Source of the DNA: Embleya scabrispora DSM 41855
Lineage (GTDB): Bacteria > Actinomycetota > Actinomycetes > Streptomycetales > Streptomycetaceae
Length of the DNA stretch: 64,000 nucleotides
Assembly: GCF_000372745.1 (NCBI RefSeq)
Contig: NZ_KB889675.1
Location: 348,587 to 412,586, forward strand
Direction: 5' to 3'
Positions 29,549 to 38,631 of the stretch are shown here, in pieces. A model generated the notes under the pieces. It was given only the letters and a program-made list of their open reading frames with translations. It was not told the DNA's origin and did no database searches. The translations under genes and the position numbers were made by a program. Numbering within the stretch: the stretch's first letter is position 1; every line of letters begins with the position of its first letter.

Positions 29549-30754
29549 ATGCGACAGGAACAGGTCACACTCGTTTTGCCGGACTCGGCCGGCCCCAAGT
29601 ATCGGATGTTCGGCGTGTCCGGCGCCGAGTTCGTCCGGGCCTCGTGGTCCGGGAACGGAAAGGCGCGGGAGACGCGCAAGGAATTCGCGGATCCGGCCGC
29701 CGCGGTGGTCGCGCTGCGTCGGGAGACGGGCAAGGCGCTGCGGGCCGGGTTCGTCCGACTGGGCGGGACCGAGGATCCGGTGGTGCTGGAGTTCATGCCG
29801 CCGGGCAAGACCTCGTCGCGGGCGATGGACCTGCATCCGGACGGGCACACGGTGCTGATCGCCTACGACGGCGCGATCCGCCTCGTGGACGTGGCCGGCG
29901 GGACCCGGCGCACGGTGCACGCGGTGCCCGCGGCCGAGCGGCTGACCGGCATCGACAGCGCGCTGTTCGACGCCACCGGGTCGGCCGTGGTCTACACCGT
30001 CGGCGGCACCACCCGGCGGCTCGACCTGACCACACTGCGCGAGGAACAGCTGGCCTGTTACCGACAGTTCGAGGACGCGCTGTTCAATCCGCACACCGTG
30101 CAGCCGTCCTGGGACGCGGCCCGCGAACGGCTCGTGGTCTTCGACGCCGGCGACCGGGTGCGCGTCTTGGACGCGGCCGGCGCGCAGGTGTGCGAGGTGT
30201 CGACGCAGTCGCCGACCACCGAGTGCCGGGGGGCCGCGTTGTCTCCCTCGGGCCGGTTGTTGGGGGTGTGGCGGGTCAGTCGCGGACTGGTCTACGGCCA
30301 CCGGGACGCGACCGACGATCCGACCAACGAGGTCGAGGTGTGGGACGTGGAGACCGGCCGCTTGGCCGCGCGGGTGCCGCTCGAGTGGGAGATCGGCAAC
30401 CTCGGCTTCGATCCGAGCGACACCTTGCTCCTGGTCAACCGGGGTCGGGTGCACGGGCCGTTCGCGCTGTCGATCGACACCGGCGAGCCGGCCTGGCACT
30501 TCACCAACCCGTACCACCCCAACGGCTGGGCCACGTGCTACGCGTGGGCCTACTCACCGGACGGCCGACGCATCGCGGTGGGCGGCCACCGCACGGGTGC
30601 GCTGCATGTGTACGACGCGGACCTGCGCGAGGCTTCCGCCGGCCGGCTCCCCGGCTACGACGACCAACGCGTGCGTCGCCTGGCCTTCTCCACCGACGGC
30701 ACGCTCCTCGCCACGGGCGGCGACTTCGGCCGGGTGTTCGTCCGGCGAGTGTGA
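29549..30754 (+). CDS. WGR-like plus WD40-type beta-propeller protein
   Basis: 401-aa protein. Residues 1-75 resemble a WGR domain (KYRMFGVSGAEFVRASWSGNGKARETRKEFADPAAAVVALRRETGKALRAGFV) but without the exact WGR triplet. Residues 90-400 contain WD40/YVTN-like blades, e.g. SRAMDLHPDGHTVLIAYDG, EVEVWDVETGRLAARV, YAWAYSPDGRRIAVGGHRTGALHVYD and LAFSTDGTLLATGGDFGRVFVRRV. No enzyme motif is seen; probably a protein-interaction scaffold. The ATG is 6 bases after TAGCGT with no ribosome-binding site, consistent with a leaderless transcript separate from the sulfatase operon. Confidence 0.7.
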   Translation: MRQEQVTLVLPDSAGPKYRMFGVSGAEFVRASWSGNGKARETRKEFADPAAAVVALRRETGKALRAGFVRLGGTEDPVVLEFMPPGKTSSRAMDLHPDGHTVLIAYDGAIRLVDVAGGTRRTVHAVPAAERLTGIDSALFDATGSAVVYTVGGTTRRLDLTTLREEQLACYRQFEDALFNPHTVQPSWDAARERLVVFDAGDRVRVLDAAGAQVCEVSTQSPTTECRGAALSPSGRLLGVWRVSRGLVYGHRDATDDPTNEVEVWDVETGRLAARVPLEWEIGNLGFDPSDTLLLVNRGRVHGPFALSIDTGEPAWHFTNPYHPNGWATCYAWAYSPDGRRIAVGGHRTGALHVYDADLREASAGRLPGYDDQRVRRLAFSTDGTLLATGGDFGRVFVRRV

Positions 30755-30786
30755 GGTACCCGCCGGACACAGTCCCACGCTGTACT

Positions 30787-31365
30787 TCACGCGAAGTTCG
30801 AGGTGTCCAACGTCGTCGAGAAGGGGGCGGGCAGCTCGACCTCCTTACCGAATGGTCCGGTATGGAGCACCGTGTAGTCATCGCCTTCGAGTTCCGAGAA
30901 CAGCGTCACCTTGCCCAGCTCTCGATCCACGAGAAGGTACAGCGGGATACCACTGCGTGCGTAACTACGACGCTTGGCCTCTCGGTCGATCTCGGCTCGT
31001 TGCGAGGTGACCTCGACAACCATGGCCACGCCCGCACACGGCATCCACGATTCGGCCCCGCGAAACAGGCTCAGCCCCTTGGGCGCGAACGTGCCGTCGG
31101 GAATGACGTGATTGCTCGGGAGGGCACCGGCGCTATCGACCCTGAGGCCCTTGTTCCCGGAAAAGTGCATCGGGGTCGCGGTGCCGGCCGCGATCTGATC
31201 CACCAACTCGGCAATGATGTGCTCGTGGTCCCCCAGCGGCGGCGGTGTCACGATGATCTCCCCCTCGATCAGCTCGGCGCGGAAGCCCAGGGGGGTGTCC
31301 AACGCCAGGAAGCCGTCCAGGAGGACGTCTTCCTGCGTGGGGATCTCGTGTGTCATAGCTGACAT
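30787..31365 (-). CDS. Uma2 family (DUF820) PD-(D/E)XK-like protein
   Basis: 192-aa Uma2-family protein, a restriction-endonuclease-fold group found in many copies in actinobacteria and cyanobacteria. Characteristic segments: AELIEGEIIVTPPP near the N-terminus, NHVIPDGTF (Asp), and VAMVVEVTSQ (Glu-x-Thr). The catalytic Asp and Glu appear present. Biological role is unknown; proposals include nuclease activity of mobile elements. ATG at 31365 or 31356. Convergent with the WD40 gene. Confidence 0.8.
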   Translation of the reverse strand: MSAMTHEIPTQEDVLLDGFLALDTPLGFRAELIEGEIIVTPPPLGDHEHIIAELVDQIAAGTATPMHFSGNKGLRVDSAGALPSNHVIPDGTFAPKGLSLFRGAESWMPCAGVAMVVEVTSQRAEIDREAKRRSYARSGIPLYLLVDRELGKVTLFSELEGDDYTVLHTGPFGKEVELPAPFSTTLDTSNFA

Positions 31366-31472
31366 TCTGAACCCCTTCCGTAGTCGACGCGAGCATAAGG
31401 AGCCACTCGGGCGGGAGACCGGGCGTTCGACACCCGATCACCCGCACGAGTGAACGACTACGGAGGAGGGAC

Positions 31473-32366
31473 CTACGGCGTCTTCGCCGAGGTCGTCAAG
31501 GTGGCGATCGAGTCGTCGGTGCAGGTGGCCCAGAAGGCGCCGACGAGGTCCTCCAGGTGGGTCATCGAGCGGGCCGCGAACAGGATGTCCTGGTAGTGGG
31601 TGATGTCGTACTGCATCGTGCCCATCGCCACCAGGTCCAGGTCGCGGATGTCGACGGTGCGGAACTCGCGGATCTCGCCGTAGGACGACAGGATCCCCGC
31701 GCCGTAGGCCTTGAGTGCGCCAGCCTCGTGCATGACGCCGAATTCCAGGGTGAACCAGAAGACCTTCGAGACGAATTCCAGCGCCTCACGGCTCTCCACC
31801 CGGCGGGCCGCCTCACCGGCCACCCGGTACAGCGCGGCGAACCGGTCCGAGGCGAGCATGTTGGCGTGCCCGATCACCTCGTGGATGACGTCCGGCTCGG
31901 GGGTGTACAGCGGCACGCTGTGGTGGCGGATGTACTGCGTGGAGTGGAAGTACGAGTCGGCCAGTGATCCGTAGAAGTCGCGCAGCGGGACCAGGCCGGC
32001 CGCGGGCAGGTAACGGAATCCGGTGAGCGGTTCCAGCGCGCCGCTGACCTCCTCCAACTGGGGGATCCGGTCGGTCGGCAGCTTCAGCCGCGCGGTGCCC
32101 TCCAAGTAGTCCGCGACCGCGTACTCCGCGTGCGAGACGGACAACTCGTGCGAGACGAGGCGCCAGACCTCGTGCTCCTCCTCGGTGTACTCGACCTCCG
32201 GGATCGGGTCGCCGCGCCGGTGGTCCAGGGCCAGCTCCGCGATCCGATTCCGGCGCTCGCGGTACACCGCGTCCGCGAACCCCGGGTGGCTGCGGGACAG
32301 CTCGACCTCGACTCCGCCGTCGGCCCTACGGGTGACCGGGGCCAGATACTGGGCCTCCTCGAACAT
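31473..32366 (-). CDS. phhA: Phenylalanine 4-monooxygenase
   Basis: 297-aa pterin-dependent aromatic amino acid hydroxylase converting phenylalanine to tyrosine. The iron ligands are His162 and His167 in PDVIHEVIGHANML and a Glu at about 208 in FWFTLEFG. The protein covers the catalytic domain only, as in bacterial enzymes. ATG at 32366 with AGGAG 6 bases upstream; longer in-frame starts are rejected. Divergent from the dynamin-like operon. It may act in phenylalanine catabolism or supply tyrosine for secondary metabolism. Confidence 0.9.
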   Translation of the reverse strand: MFEEAQYLAPVTRRADGGVEVELSRSHPGFADAVYRERRNRIAELALDHRRGDPIPEVEYTEEEHEVWRLVSHELSVSHAEYAVADYLEGTARLKLPTDRIPQLEEVSGALEPLTGFRYLPAAGLVPLRDFYGSLADSYFHSTQYIRHHSVPLYTPEPDVIHEVIGHANMLASDRFAALYRVAGEAARRVESREALEFVSKVFWFTLEFGVMHEAGALKAYGAGILSSYGEIREFRTVDIRDLDLVAMGTMQYDITHYQDILFAARSMTHLEDLVGAFWATCTDDSIATLTTSAKTP

Positions 32367-32663
32367 GCCATCTCCTGATCGCATCGGAATCGACTCGCCA
32401 AACGAGCCGAGGAACCCGCACGCAACCAGTATGCGCCGAATACATACCATTCGTGCCGATCGGGCTGAATGAGGCAATGGCGTGGATCAGGTGCGAGGGA
32501 TCGCCTCGGCGCCTATATCGCATCATTTGGACGGCCGTCTCACAAGGGCCACAGCGGTTCCGCCGAACGGCCCGGCCGGCATGCACACGCACCGAGACGG
32601 GATTCGAGCCCGCGTGGCAGGATCGCCCGTACATCGGGGAGGGCACCGTCGGGAGGGGGCGCG
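32367..32663. other. Divergent intergenic region between phhA and the GTPase operon
   Basis: 297 bases without a supported gene. An AT-richer island near 32430-32465 (ATACATACCATTCG) is the best place for the phhA promoter. No clear palindromic operator was seen. GGGAGGGGG at 32651-32659 is the ribosome-binding site of the first GTPase. Confidence 0.4.
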
Positions 32664-34709
32664 GTGGTGGATTCTCGCGGCATGGCCGGGGATCGTTCGA
32701 AACGACGCGACGTGGTCGAGGCACTCACCGAGACCTCCGACCACCTCGACTTCGCACTCGCCATGGTCCGCCGCATCGTCGGCGACCAGGAGCGACTGAC
32801 ACAGCTGACCGAACGCATCCGCGAGATCGAGACGCGACTGCGCGACGACCGGTACTACCTCGCCGTGATCGGCGAATTCTCGGCAGGCAAGAGCACGTTC
32901 ATCAACGCGCTCCTGACCGAGGACCTGTTGCCCACCTCGGCGCTGCCCACCACGGGCGCCGCGACCAGGATCACCTACGGTGACGAGTTCGCCGTCGAGG
33001 TGCGCTTCCACGGCGACGGGATCCGCTACGTCTACCCCTCCGGGCGCTACACCGGCGCGGCCAGTCCGCTCGGCCGGATGCTCGCGCATCTCGCCCCGGA
33101 CGTGGCCGTTCCCGACGACACGGCCGGCATCCTGCGGCTGCTCACCGCCGACGACACGATCGCGCCGCGCGTACAGAGCCTGGAGGTCCGCCATCCCGCC
33201 GACGCGCTGCGCGACGGGTTGGTGATCATCGACACACCCGGCACCAACGCCCGCGTCGGACACACCGAGATCACCCGCGCGGTGATGCGCGACATCGCCG
33301 ACGTCGCGGCGGTGCTCACCGCGTCCACGTCGCCCTCGCCGGTGTCGTTGGCCGAGTTCCTGACCGACGCGCTCGACCCCGGCCAACTGCGCCGCTGCAT
33401 CGTCCTGGTCACCAAGATGGACCACATCGACGAGGACGAGCGGGAGGACCTGCTCGCGCACGTACGGCAGCGCTTCGCCCGGATGTTGGGCGTGACCGAC
33501 CCGGTGGTCGAGCCGGTCGCCGCCGAGCCGGTGGTCCGGCTCGCCTCCGGACGGCCCCTGCGCGGGCCGGAACAGGCCCACTGGGCCGAGGAGTTCCCCC
33601 GCACGCTGGCCCGACTTCGGGACCTGATGCAGCGTCAGCGCATCGTCGCGGTATCCGACCACCTGCTGCGGCTCCTGGAGGACCTGCTCGACGAACTGCG
33701 CCGCGAGGTGACTCTCGCCGAGCAGCGGCTGGACGCCGAGGACGCCGAACTCGCAGGCGCCCGGATCGCCGACATGGCCGCATTCGTCCGGGCCCAACAC
33801 GGCGAGACCGCGCGCCTGCTGGGCGCCGGCGCCCAGCGCGCGCAGCAGGCGGTCGGCGGCATGGCCCCCCAGTGGTGGCGCTACACCCAGGCCGAGATCG
33901 ACCACGCGCTGGACGGTGCGGAGACCCCGGACGAACTGCGCGCGGTGATCGCGGTCCGCGCGCCCGAACTGATCCGACAGGGCCTGCCCCGGATCGGCGA
34001 CATCGTGCAGCAGGCCGTCACCGGCGCGCTGGCCACCGCCGCCGAGAGCGCACGGGCGGCCGCGGACACCGCGTTCGAGGCGGCGTATCGCAAGCTCGGC
34101 GCGATCCATCGCCCGGCCGGACCGGACCGGGTCACCGTGCTGACCGGGCATCAACTCGCGGACGCGGCGATGCGCGCCTATCAGGATTCGGTCACCGGGG
34201 TCACCCAGCAGATCCGCGCCGTCCGACTCGACCCGGCCGGCCCGCGCACCCCCGGCGCGCGGATCGGCGGCGCGCTGGACCAGTGGTTCGGCGGCGCCCG
34301 AAACGGCGACCCGGGGGCGTCCTCCGGCCGGGCCGGCTTCGCCGGATTCATGGCCAAAGTGGCCGATTCACTCTCATCCACTGACATGACGGCTCTGCGG
34401 AACCGCGCACGGGCCGAAATGCATCAGACACTGCGAACCGTCGCGGACGGTTTGTCCCGACAGATCGACGAGGCCGTCGGCACGGCCACGACGCACTATT
34501 CGCTGGACGTCTCGCAACACGTGGACCGCTACCGGGCCAGGTACGAGGCGACGGTCGCCGAACTGGTGGCCGAGCATCACCGCCGTGAGGATATTCTCGC
34601 GGCTCGCAGAAGCCTGTTGCAGGACGCGGACAGGCAGACGGAACGGCGCCGCGACACGGTGAACAACCAGCGCGAGCGCCTCACACGCCGGGGGGAATTC
34701 GGCAGATGA
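32664..34709 (+). CDS. Dynamin-like GTPase 1 (no clear membrane segment)
   Basis: 681-aa dynamin-family GTPase. G1 GEFSAGKST at 70-78, G3 DTPG at 190-193 (LVIIDTPGTNA), G4 TKMD at 250-253, followed by the acidic run DEDERED. The region after the G domain is predicted helical (bundle/stalk like), including DDLLDELRREVTLAEQRLDAEDAELAG. No strong hydrophobic paddle is visible, unlike its two paralogues downstream, although a Gly/Phe-rich stretch (GFAGFMAKVADSLS) lies near residue 560. GTG start with GGGAGG upstream; nearby GTG (32667) and ATG (32682) are alternatives. First gene of the four-gene operon; it overlaps the protease gene by four bases. Confidence 0.85.
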   Translation: MVDSRGMAGDRSKRRDVVEALTETSDHLDFALAMVRRIVGDQERLTQLTERIREIETRLRDDRYYLAVIGEFSAGKSTFINALLTEDLLPTSALPTTGAATRITYGDEFAVEVRFHGDGIRYVYPSGRYTGAASPLGRMLAHLAPDVAVPDDTAGILRLLTADDTIAPRVQSLEVRHPADALRDGLVIIDTPGTNARVGHTEITRAVMRDIADVAAVLTASTSPSPVSLAEFLTDALDPGQLRRCIVLVTKMDHIDEDEREDLLAHVRQRFARMLGVTDPVVEPVAAEPVVRLASGRPLRGPEQAHWAEEFPRTLARLRDLMQRQRIVAVSDHLLRLLEDLLDELRREVTLAEQRLDAEDAELAGARIADMAAFVRAQHGETARLLGAGAQRAQQAVGGMAPQWWRYTQAEIDHALDGAETPDELRAVIAVRAPELIRQGLPRIGDIVQQAVTGALATAAESARAAADTAFEAAYRKLGAIHRPAGPDRVTVLTGHQLADAAMRAYQDSVTGVTQQIRAVRLDPAGPRTPGARIGGALDQWFGGARNGDPGASSGRAGFAGFMAKVADSLSSTDMTALRNRARAEMHQTLRTVADGLSRQIDEAVGTATTHYSLDVSQHVDRYRARYEATVAELVAEHHRREDILAARRSLLQDADRQTERRRDTVNNQRERLTRRGEFGR

Positions 34710-35818
34710 GCGACTACACGCACGACGACGACCTGTTCGCGATGGTCTCCGACGACACCATCGACACGCTGGACACCGCCGACGGGGGCACTGTCGCGGC
34801 ACCACTGTGGGAGACCGACGCGGGCGGCGAGAGCAACGGCGGTACCTACCCCAACTCCACTCTGCCGTACACCGACCCGAACTTCGATCCGCTCAACGAC
34901 CCGAACTACGACCCGTTCCACGCGGACAGCGACGGTGACGGCCGGATCGACGCGTACGACCCGCACATGTTCGACCCCAACGACAACAACGAGCCCGTCG
35001 CCACGCCCAGTCAGCAGTGGTACGACGACCAGGTCGCCAACGACCCGTACGGCGATCCCTATGGCGACCCGTACGCGGACCCCTACGGCGACCCGTACGG
35101 CACCGACCCGTACGAGCCGCAGGGCAACGACCCGTACGCGGACCCGGCGAGCCACCCCGGCACGGGCAACACCGAGCCCGGCGTCCCGGCCGCGTGGGGC
35201 GCGGTCCCCGACGACCAGGGCAACTGGGAGTACCACGCGCCGGGCAACTGGACGCCGGCGCAGTTCGACGGTTTCGGCGACCCGGTCGGCGACGCGCAGT
35301 ACTGGCAGCAGCAGGTCAGCCCGACCAGCTGCGCGGTGGTCTCCCAGGGCATGATCCTGGAGAAGCTCACCGGCGTGCCGCTGGACGAGAACGCGCTGAT
35401 GACCGAGGCCCAGCAGGCCGGCATCTACGACCCCGAGAACGGCACCAGAACCGACGACATCGGCAAGCTGCTCGAGATGCACGGCGTGGACACCGACATG
35501 GTGCCGGGCGCCGACATGCGGCAGATGCTCGACGCGCTGGAGAAGGGCGACCAGGTCATCGTCGCGCTGGACGCGCAGGAGATCTGGTCCCCGATGCAGG
35601 ACCCGGCCACCGGTGCGCCGATGGAGCAGGACCCCACGATGGGACACGCCGTGTGGGTCACCGGCATCGACACCCAGCCCGACGGCTCGGTCTACGTCCT
35701 GCTCAACGACCCGGGCGCGCCGTTCGGCCAGACCGAGCCGGTTCCGCTGGCGGACTTCGTCAACGCGTGGCAGGACCGGGACACCACGATGATCGTCGCC
35801 CACCCGACGCACGCCTGA
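34706..35818 (+). CDS. C39-like cysteine peptidase domain protein with acidic Ca-type motif and DPYG repeats
   Basis: 370 aa. Residues 1-110 are strongly acidic and include a TSP3/EF-hand-like loop, DSDGDGRIDAYDP (about 74-86). Residues 113-146 repeat the unit DPYG/DPYA. The C-terminal domain (about 195-368) is a papain-like C39-type fold: Gln then Cys209 in QQQVSPTSCAVVSQ, His314 in TMGHAVWVTGID, and Asn334-Asp335 in VLLNDPG, a credible catalytic set. There is no signal peptide or membrane segment, so it is probably cytosolic or exported by a non-standard route. ATGA overlap with GTPase 1 shows they are co-translated. Function unknown. Confidence 0.75.
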   Translation: MSDYTHDDDLFAMVSDDTIDTLDTADGGTVAAPLWETDAGGESNGGTYPNSTLPYTDPNFDPLNDPNYDPFHADSDGDGRIDAYDPHMFDPNDNNEPVATPSQQWYDDQVANDPYGDPYGDPYADPYGDPYGTDPYEPQGNDPYADPASHPGTGNTEPGVPAAWGAVPDDQGNWEYHAPGNWTPAQFDGFGDPVGDAQYWQQQVSPTSCAVVSQGMILEKLTGVPLDENALMTEAQQAGIYDPENGTRTDDIGKLLEMHGVDTDMVPGADMRQMLDALEKGDQVIVALDAQEIWSPMQDPATGAPMEQDPTMGHAVWVTGIDTQPDGSVYVLLNDPGAPFGQTEPVPLADFVNAWQDRDTTMIVAHPTHA

Positions 35819-35861
35819 TCGTTCGACATCACAACGGATTCGATGGGAGTAGGGAGAACAC

Positions 35862-38603
35862 ATGTCGTTCGATCGTGAACACGTGCTGCGCCAGGCCGCA
35901 CAGGTACAGCCGCGCCGACGCCCGGGCGTCGCGGGCCTGTTGAGCGGGATCCACCGCAGCGACGAGCTGCGCGGCTGGGTCACCATGGAATCGGTGGCGC
36001 TGCCGCCGGTGCCCGAGCGAACCGCGAACGGCTGGACGCTGTGGAGCCTGATCGGGGTCGGCAAGGCCACCCCGGGGCGCCGCGAACTGCCGATCCACCC
36101 CGTGTGGGGCGCGGTCCAGTGGGCCTGGCCGTCCGAGGACGTGCTGCGGCACGTGAAGCTGACCGAGCTGCCCGAGGTCGCCAAGTCGATCGAGAGCACG
36201 ATCGGGGACGAGGCCGCCTGGTCGCTGTCCATGCAGCCGGAGGCGCTGGCCGAGCGGGCCCGCTTCTTCCAATCGCTCGGCCGCTTCCTGGCCGACCCCG
36301 ACGCGGACGCGAAGGGCGGCCCGAAGATCCTGGCCGGCCTCTACGCGCGGGTGATGCCCAGCGGTGCGGTGGCCGCGTACCACCACCTCGTGCCGAGCAC
36401 GGCGTCGTGGCTGCGCGCCGGTGCGCCGCGTGAGGCGGCCGCGCGCCGCGACTCGGGCGACTCGCCCACCGGCCGACCCGGCCCGTCGGGGCAGACGGCG
36501 GACCGGAGGCAGGCCCCGGCTCCGGGTCCGCGCCCGGCGGGCGACGCTTCGGCTGTTCCGGGGCCGAACCCGGGCTGGGCGGGTCGCCTCGCGGGCGGCC
36601 CGTCCGGCGCGGGTGGCCCGGGTGGGTCCGGCGGGTCGGGTGGGTCGACGCCGGTCGCGTCGCCACCGGCCGCGCGGGTGCCGCAGGCCGCGCCGGTGGC
36701 GCAGGTCGCCGCGCCTGCGCCGCCGGCCCCGCGTACGCCTGTCACCCCGTCCGTCACCCCCGCCGGCGCGCCGGCCGCCCCCTCGTCCGCGCCGACCCCG
36801 CCCGGATCGGTGACCAGCCTGGTCAAGCAGGCGCCGTCGGCGACCACGCTCGGCCGGCGGATCAACGACGCGCAGGCGATCGCCGGCGACTTCGGTCTGG
36901 ACGCCATCGCCGCCGAACTGGACCGGTTGCGGGCCCGGATGCGCCGGCCCGGGCTGCGGATCGCGGTGGTCGGCGAGTTCGGCCGCGGCAAGTCGTCGCT
37001 GATCAACCGGCTGCTCGGCGCCCCGGTGCTGCCCGAGGGTCGGCACACCCCGGTGCCCCTGGTGATCGCCGCCGGGCCGGAGCCGCGCCTGGAGTTGCAG
37101 TTCGCCGACGGGCGGGCCGAACCCAGGCCGGCGGTGTCCGCGTCGTGGGACGAGATACACCGGCTGAGTGAGCGTGAGGATGCGGACCAGGCCCGGTTGG
37201 TCGGCGTTCGCGTGCTCGTCGCCGACTCCGAGCTGGCCCGGCTGGACGTCGAGTTGGTGGACACGCCCGGCGTCAATGCCGGGCGCGGCAAGGGCACGGA
37301 CGCCGAGGAGCACGACCGCAGGACCGAGGACCTGGTCCGGCGCACCGTCGCGGCCAGTGACGCGGTGCTGATGGTGGTTTCCGCGAGCGCGCCGCTCGGC
37401 CTGTCCGAGACCGCGTTCCTGGAGGAGGAGGTGATCGCCCGGCACGTGCCGCGGATCACCGTGGTGGTGTCCAAGCTGGACACCGTCGACGAGGACGAGC
37501 GCGAGGACATCGTCGACTACCTCGGCGGCCGGGTGCGTCGCATCTCGCCGACCCTGCAGGTGCTGGCCGGCCCGCATCGCGAGGACGTCTCGCCGGTGGC
37601 CGGCGTGTTCGAGCGCATCACCGAGTACACCACCTCCGGCGGTCGGCGCAGCATGCGCTCACGGCAGACCGCGGGCCAACTGCTCTCATTGCTCGACGAG
37701 ATGGCCCAGGTGGGCCGGGACGGCCTGGCCGCGGCCGAACTCGGTGCGGCCGAACGGCGGCGCGCCGTCGAGCAGTCCGAGGTGGAGATCGACCGGATGT
37801 CCGCCGAGTGGGGCAAGGTCCGGGTCGAACTCCAGCAGCGGCGCACGCAGACCGCGGAGAAGTTCCGCGAGCACCTCCAGCTCTCGCGCGGCGACCTGTT
37901 GGACACGCTGCGCTACGAGATGGAGCGCGCGCCGGACCCGCGGACCTGGTGGGAGCGCGATCTGCCGTTCCGGCTGCGCCGCGAACTCACCGCGCTGGCC
38001 AAGAAGTTCGAGGCCCAGCTGCACTCCAGCGTGCAGGCCGACGTGCAGTGGCTGGACGCGAAGATGAAGCTGCACTTCGGACGCGGCAGCGGATACCGGC
38101 TGGAGAAGGTCGAGCAGTTGTCCACCGAGTTCGAACTCGGCGAGGCGGAGTCGCTGGGCCTGAAGGACCTCAAGAGCCGCAAGCTCGCCTGGCGGATCGG
38201 CCCGACCGGCCTCGCCGTGCTCGGCGCGCTGCTGATCCCGCTCACCGGCGGCGTCTCCGCGCTGCCGATGGGCGCGAGCATGGCCGCGTCGGCGGGCGGC
38301 ATGGTGCTCGGCGAGGTCAAGTCGACATCGCTGACCGAGGGTCAGCGCGCGCAGGCGATGAAGGTTTTGGAGCCGATGGTCGAGGAGGTGCTCGGCGGCT
38401 TCTCCGAGGAGGTCTCCAAGCGCCTGCACACGCTGTACGCCGGGGTGATGGACGAGGCGGTGCGCGGCCAGAAGGCGTGGCGGACCGATCGGCAGACCGC
38501 GCTGGCCAAGGTCGGCACCGATGGACCCGCATGGCAGGATCTCATCTCGCGCAGCGAGCAGCTCGGGGTCCAGCTCAACACCATGCTGGGCGCCAGAGGC
38601 TGA
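35862..38603 (+). CDS. Dynamin-like GTPase 2 with novel N-terminal domain and paddle
   Basis: 913 aa. Residues 1-185 form a globular N-terminal domain I do not recognise (W-rich: GWTLWSLIGVGK, HPVWGAVQWAWP). Residues 190-325 are a Pro/Ala/Gly linker. The GTPase domain has G1 GEFGRGKSS at 371-379, G3 DTPG at 467-470, G4 SKLD at 537-540 and then DEDERED. Long charged helices (about 600-770) lead to a hydrophobic paddle at about 780-818 (GPTGLAVLGALLIPLTGGVSA region), then a C-terminal helical return. This is the layout of membrane-bound bacterial dynamins. ATG preceded by a weak GGGAGAA. Confidence 0.85.
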   Translation: MSFDREHVLRQAAQVQPRRRPGVAGLLSGIHRSDELRGWVTMESVALPPVPERTANGWTLWSLIGVGKATPGRRELPIHPVWGAVQWAWPSEDVLRHVKLTELPEVAKSIESTIGDEAAWSLSMQPEALAERARFFQSLGRFLADPDADAKGGPKILAGLYARVMPSGAVAAYHHLVPSTASWLRAGAPREAAARRDSGDSPTGRPGPSGQTADRRQAPAPGPRPAGDASAVPGPNPGWAGRLAGGPSGAGGPGGSGGSGGSTPVASPPAARVPQAAPVAQVAAPAPPAPRTPVTPSVTPAGAPAAPSSAPTPPGSVTSLVKQAPSATTLGRRINDAQAIAGDFGLDAIAAELDRLRARMRRPGLRIAVVGEFGRGKSSLINRLLGAPVLPEGRHTPVPLVIAAGPEPRLELQFADGRAEPRPAVSASWDEIHRLSEREDADQARLVGVRVLVADSELARLDVELVDTPGVNAGRGKGTDAEEHDRRTEDLVRRTVAASDAVLMVVSASAPLGLSETAFLEEEVIARHVPRITVVVSKLDTVDEDEREDIVDYLGGRVRRISPTLQVLAGPHREDVSPVAGVFERITEYTTSGGRRSMRSRQTAGQLLSLLDEMAQVGRDGLAAAELGAAERRRAVEQSEVEIDRMSAEWGKVRVELQQRRTQTAEKFREHLQLSRGDLLDTLRYEMERAPDPRTWWERDLPFRLRRELTALAKKFEAQLHSSVQADVQWLDAKMKLHFGRGSGYRLEKVEQLSTEFELGEAESLGLKDLKSRKLAWRIGPTGLAVLGALLIPLTGGVSALPMGASMAASAGGMVLGEVKSTSLTEGQRAQAMKVLEPMVEEVLGGFSEEVSKRLHTLYAGVMDEAVRGQKAWRTDRQTALAKVGTDGPAWQDLISRSEQLGVQLNTMLGARG

Positions 38604-38631
38604 GCAGCCGTCGAGGAGGGGAGCGTTCAGG

